Made by a program: the position numbers and the translations under genes. Below are positions 58,905 to 64,000 of a stretch of DNA of 64,000 bases, one piece after another. The notes below the pieces were generated by a model, which saw only the letters and a program-made list of their open reading frames with translations, was not told where the DNA came from and made no database searches. How positions within the stretch are numbered: position 1 is the first letter of the stretch; each line of letters starts with the position of its first letter. The stretch comes from Agrostemma githago (lineage: Eukaryota; Streptophyta; Magnoliopsida; Caryophyllales; Caryophyllaceae), in the NCBI GenBank assembly GCA_958450325.1, contig OY288243.1, forward strand, positions 4,254,586 to 4,318,585, read 5' to 3'.

Positions 58905-59050
58905 TTTTCCCGTCGCGCGCGATGCGCACGTATGGTTATTACAAGTTGTGGATGTATCTTAATGACGCATATTGTTGTCTTTGATAATTCGAGCTATTAT
59001 ATGAGATTTCGCACAATAAGTCGAATGCACAAGCTTCATAGCTATTAATT
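58905..59050 (-). repeat. Third copy of the Helitron-type end
   Basis: GCGCGCGATGCGCACGTATGG (58914 onward, last base omitted from comparison) matches the ends at 53590 and 53910, and 'TCGAATGCACAAGCTT' further on matches 'TCGGCTGCACAAGTTT' in the second copy. No CTRR end is preserved here. Confidence 0.5.
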
Positions 59051-60720
59051 GCCGGTATCTCGGCTCGGCAGCCGCCGAGACAGAAATATCGGCCGAGATG
59101 AGATGAGACGACCGATATTTTATACCCTGATCCTGATGCCTTCAATAGCAAATCAGTTGCATCCCTCTGGCAGTCCGAGATAGTGACGATCAACCAAAAT
59201 TAGCCCGGGTTTTGTACTCTTCATTTTCTTCCTCCCTTTTAAAGCGCAGATATTGAATCGACATTACAAGAAATTTTACCTGTAGAAACTATTCTATCAG
59301 AAGAACCATCGTATTGCTTTGTAACCAACCCTATGTTGGCATCCACCACTTAAAACAACCAGCATGTAAACCACAAACAGTGCTGCGAACCATGAATTCG
59401 ATACACATGTCTCTTGCATAAACATTGATGCAACTAAAGGGTTAAAGTCATTCCTTTTTATCTTATTGTCTTACCTGTTTATTGCTGACATTTGCAATAA
59501 CAACTCTAAGAAAATAAACTAAATTTCGGACATAAAGCAATTTGTCCATGTAGAACAGGCATATACTCTTCAATTCTTCAATTCAAGACCCTGTTAAATC
59601 ACAGAAATAATCGAAACATCTACAGAGTAAGCATCCACATATATTAGTTATAGATTGTGATGTTTTTATGTTAAATAAAAGATGTAATATGGGTTCCGAG
59701 AGCTCAAACAACATGTAATCGATGCTTTTTCTTTGTTCGAATTTTTTTTTTTTGAAATACTCAAGTCACACATAAGCGTACATGTGAGCTCGTTTCTAGA
59801 GATGGTAAATGATATACCAATATATTTGGACAAGAAAACAATGCAATTGCAAAGAGAGACGAAAATAAATGACATACCAGTATTTTCAAGAGGCTTATAA
59901 TTTTTTTATGCCTCACGTAATAGCATTAGATTTTATCCGTCATAAAAATATGACAAATATTTCCCTCGCAACCAACAATTTGTGATATAAAATAGTGTGT
60001 TCGTGTCATTGTAACATATTTTCGAATTGAAGCAACCCATAACCAAAATTACAAAAAAAATACATTGAAACAGACGAGATTAGAGATCGATGACATCCAT
60101 CCCCAACTCTAAGGTCGGTTTCCTTCCCTCCTTTCTTCCTTCGTCTCCTCTTTGGACTAACAAAATTTCAATTATTTTGATACACCATCATTTCAACGAT
60201 CATCCCTCTTATAATCAACACTATGCATCAATTTAGTTCATTAAATACAATTTTTCTTATGATTATAAAGTCACCAAATGATGTCAATTGAGGTTTGAGG
60301 CATCCGGAATACAAGCTTACTTGATTATGATCAGTAGCCAGACCACCAAGATTTTTTCCATTACAGAGTCCTTGATGGCTTGTTGCTAGCCCATTGATGA
60401 CACTAACTCCATCATATGTGTATTGGGACACACTCATGACATATACCTTCTTTTCATTGATTCTCTCTACCTTAAAAATGACACACTAACTTCAACCCTA
60501 ACTGAACCACCACAATGCCTTTTTCCAACCGCCCTGAACCACCAAGGGCCGCCACACATGAACCCAGATTGCTCACCATCAGAACTCAGAGCTGCAAAAC
60601 AACGAGGTGAAAAAGGTAAAACAAGTAAATCCAAAACCGTCAACGGAGAAGAAGGGAAAAGGAGATAATGAAGAGTTTAAAACTTATAACTGGAAATCAG
60701 GAAGTAAGAACTGTAAAAGA
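59051..60720. other. Unassigned AT-rich sequence
   Basis: I see no gene that I can support. T and A runs and short frames only. Confidence 0.4.
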
Positions 60721-62345
60721 TGGATACGTTTTTTCCATTGAGCTTTGAGGAAGAGCAGCCTCTACATAAACCCAACCAAGCTAATTCAACAAAAAAGAAT
60801 AATCTAGCATGAAAAATACATTCAAGGGGAAAAAAAAGGAAGAATTATCTACATGAAAACAGCCATAGGGTGTTAGAGTTCATTTCCTGTCATATCGAAA
60901 TACTCACAGTCATTATAAAGCATGCGGATAACAGCATGAGACGCACCAGCTGGTAGATCCGATTTCATGTTCTCCTAATGCCAGAAATCTGCTTTCGAAT
61001 CGTTATTCCTAAATAAGTTGGAAATAGCACACCTAAAATGACCTAATTCCCTAACTAACCTAAACTTCGAAAAAAATGGTGCTGGAAATATTGGAATCAT
61101 ACCACAAAACACTTCAGGAAGGTCATCCATGTGTCTAAGATTCAACTGTCCCATGATTCTTCGAGCAATCATCATCGGTTTTTTTTAATGCTCTTGTGTC
61201 CTCCACCCTTCGAGATGATTCATTACGGTTACTGAATTCTTCCTAGCTATGATCTCTTTAGCCGGATAAGCTCCAATCACGTTGTATCTTCCCTACACAA
61301 TTATCATCATGAAAAAACTAAGTTTTATTTACGAGCACATACTCAAAAGGGAATAGTACAGTTCAATACTCATTCATTTGGTTCACATCATCATACTCCA
61401 AAACCAAAAAATATTAGAGTTAAAATTAAGAAGCACGGCTATCGATCACTAATGTTTGAGCTCTTACAAGAGTGAAAGTTTCCGTTTTAGACTCCACTGA
61501 CTCAAACAGAAAGTTGGGAGTTTCGTGACCATCTTCATTCACTACGCAGGGATATGCAAGCACGCCAGTCTACTAATCAGCATATATGCGTTGATATAAC
61601 GGTGTCAAGTTCCCGTGTTTAGAGGCGTCCACATACCTGACTGATTGGATCACTATATTAAGACACATGTATCGAGTTAGTGTCGGTAAAGCAATCCGCA
61701 TCTGTCACTTTTCCTATCATAACTGAACACCGTATATACCCTACAACAAATAGAACATCAGAAGAAACCCGACTTGTTTAAAAAACACATAACATTTGGG
61801 GTTTGAACTATTTCTTTTGCCGATAACATTTCGTAAACAGAAAACCCAGTAATTTGAATTATGAAATGACACTGAATTTAGGGTAGAGACTCAATTTTTT
61901 TGAATTACGGAGTAATTAGTAAAAAGACGACTTTAAAAAGAAACAATTGTACCTGAGATGACACAACTTGGCAAGAATTTCACCATTTGCTCTCACTTGC
62001 AGCTCCAAAACAACCCGAAATTATTATCAAAACACAAGACGGAGCAAATACCATCAAAACTTCGAAAGATAAATTGAATACCACGACCTCCCAAAAACCC
62101 TTTGAAAAGTTCCCAAAACTGATAGTAACAGATCCGGAAGGAACCCAGGTCTCGCCTCCTCTTTCGCCTTGATGTTGTCCTACCATTTCCATATCCAAAC
62201 ACACCTACAAATCAACCCTAACAGAAAAGCGAAAAGAAAAACTTCTAATTCAAACCAACAGTAATCGATAAAATCAAATTACCTTCGTTTCGAGCCGGAG
62301 AGGATGATTCACGATGAAAACGAAGGAAAAAGAGAAATAAAAAAA
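60721..62345 (-). other. Possible decayed or partly resolved gene, minus strand
   Basis: Several minus-strand stretches have coding-like composition but stops between them: around 61300-61195 (RYNVIGAYPAKEIIARKNSV, then TVMNHLEGW), 61175-60975 (IMGQLNLRHMDDLPEVFCGM and FSKFRLVRELGHFRCA) and 61640-61440 (YVDASKHGNLT, ESVESKTETFTLVRAQ). A leader-like region with a possible intron lies at 62345-61980. I do not recognise the family. YVDASKHGNLT faintly recalls the 'VDA..KGN..RF' word of SET domains, which is too little to name it. It may be a pseudogene or a gene with short exons. Confidence 0.3.
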
Positions 62346-63695
62346 TTATAAAAAACAAAAAAAAATGTCAGATCTCAATCAATTAACAAAAATCGTATGG
62401 AAATTAGCTCATCGAATCAGTAAGACTGATAGTGTTACAATGTTCTTGCATGGAACTGTGTCACTGCAAGCAAACTTCATGGCTACTTTACTCTTCGTGA
62501 ATCCAATTACGTTCTTGCACTTTATTTGACTTATTTCTACTGTTGTTGCGTGTCAAATTCACCACCAAAAAAAATCAACATTAGACGGAATACAACTGAA
62601 ATTGACTAAACTGAATGACTCTTAACTGAACGATTTAAGTTTGCTTGAGCCTCATTTAATTCAATTCAGTCAATTTCCGTTTAGTTCTCATTTCAGTTAG
62701 AAAGAAAAGGGCCTAAACCATAACAAAAAAACAAACTTTAGTTGGAATACAACTGAATTTGACCAAATTGAATGAGTCTTAACCGAACGATTCAAGTTCA
62801 CTTGACCGAACTGAAGATAATTCTGTAACTTCTTCACTACTATCAACTCTGCAGAAACACAAGTCTACAATCTTCCTCAACATATGTTGTCGTTTCTCAT
62901 ATACAACTTGAGAAATATTTTCCCTTTCCCTATCGTTATCACTTTTATAACCCAAAATTCCTTGCAACCGTCACAGTTTGAAACCCGAGATTTATTTCCC
63001 TTATTGTTCTCAAAACATCTGTCCTGCATTCCATCTTATATCAGCCATGGTTCTGAAATTAATCTAGCCCATACTTCACCTACTCAAATCTGAAATCATC
63101 CGCTAAAAGTACACAAACCATGTCGCCCGGTCTATAAGCCTTTAGAAGATAATGGGTCGCAAGTGGCAGTCGAGATTCTTGATTTATTGAATATTAACGC
63201 TTTGTAAAACACAAAAGGAAAAGGACAACCTAACACCAGACAACCTTTTAGCTATCTAATTTCAAAACTCTTATTGTTCTTACAAGAATCCAAGCTTAAG
63301 TCGTCAACCTAAGCACCTAACATCGTAAAGACATCATTTTTATGATAAGCACAAAAACGTAAAAAGATGAGTTGTGCAAAAACTGGTTAGAATTTAAGTT
63401 TTGCTTACAGATGCTTTAAACGGAAAAGAGAGGAGAATATTGGTGCACGAATCGTCATAGGTCGGAAACTATAATGCCAGCGTACCTTAGGGCTTAGGCC
63501 TATTATTAAAATTTGACACGACAATGACAGTCCGGGGTCAATGTCCTGAATAACATCCAACCCCAACGATGAGCACCATTAACACTAATCTGTTGAAGGA
63601 AGAAGAGTATGCGGCGAGGTGAGCTTGATAATGACTTCACCATTGAATTGATTTTATTTTATCAGGCATATTCATTTCTCCCTTTCTAGTCTATA
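62346..63695. other. Unassigned sequence
   Basis: No supported gene. Two similar segments around 62560-62660 and 62725-62815 share 'TACAACTGAA' and 'CTTAACTGAACGATT'-like words, so part of it is an old duplication. Confidence 0.4.
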
Positions 63696-63785
63696 CTCCA
63701 TCTGTTCCATTCAATTGTTTGTCTTTTATATTCATTGTAAGGAGTATTTTAATCAAAGGCAAACAATTGAATGAAACGGAGGGAG
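63696..63785. mobile_element. Stowaway-type MITE
   Basis: 90 bp, starting CTCCATCTGTTCCATTCAA and ending TTGAATGAAACGGAGGGAG, flanked by TA. Confidence 0.85.
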
Positions 63786-64000
63786 TATAACAAAAGCATC
63801 ATCAGCAATCCAATTCCGTCTAAGTACAACAGAGAGGAAAAAAACACATAAACAAAAAGCACAACCTGTAAGAAATCGATTATCTCAAAGCAAGGTCGTC
63901 TTTATATACTTGGAACGCAGAACAAGTAGTTTGGAGTTCAGCTGTCGAACTGCGTCAAAATGGAAATATTACACTCCCTATTAACCTTTTGTTTTCAACG
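63786..64000 (-). other. Similarity to the 3' flank of the kinase pseudogene
   Basis: 63930-63985 repeats the pattern seen at 57645-57700: 'GTTTGGAGTT', 'GTCGAA', 'GGAAA', 'CACTCCCTA' in the same order and spacing. A related kinase copy may therefore begin beyond the right edge. Confidence 0.45.

Overview
This is plant nuclear DNA, almost certainly from an angiosperm and probably a eudicot. The evidence is two intron-containing plant genes, several classes of plant transposable element (Athila, Tat/Ogre-type Ty3-gypsy, Ty1-copia, L1-type LINE, Helitrons, hAT and Stowaway MITEs) and AT-rich spacers. I cannot name the species. All assignments come from reading the sequence; no database was searched.

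Layout. 1-4111: an L1-type LINE on the minus strand, with ORF1 complete and ORF2 open as far as the left edge. 4112-7251: decayed spacer holding a Ty1-copia tail and a hAT-type MITE that ends about 100 bp before the next gene. 7254-9625 (+): an intact six-exon amino-acid transporter of the LHT family. 10662-15303 (-): an intact ten-exon queuine tRNA-ribosyltransferase accessory subunit (QTRT2), with a SINE-like sequence in intron 1. 15782-16363: a poly(A)-tailed retro-insertion. 16631-22794: a candidate Helitron on the minus strand carrying a broken RPA1-like gene, with a second small Helitron and a hAT MITE inside it. 22795-23859: AT-rich spacer with tandem repeats and a Stowaway MITE.

23860-51058 is one retrotransposon nest bounded by the duplication CTAAC. 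The outer element is a minus-strand Tat/Ogre-type element with LTRs of about 2.5 kb. Downstream of its integrase it carries a spliced gene in the opposite orientation (27141-28866, +) encoding a plant-mobile-domain-like protein, with its own TATA box. Its pol gene is split by an 11.9 kb Athila-type element (32204-44109, +) flanked by TGGAT, which has gag, pol, an envelope-like region, two polypurine tracts and three similar stem-loops near its 3' end.

51064-64000: AT-rich spacer, another hAT MITE with a tRNA-like core, a short copia-type LTR, tandem Helitron-type 3' ends, about 2 kb of almost pure polypyrimidine with five copies of a ~50 bp cassette, an LRR-receptor-kinase pseudogene, and weakly resolved sequence. 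Only LHT, QTRT2, the antisense gene in the Tat element and the two LINE ORFs look intact; nearly everything else is mobile DNA or its debris.
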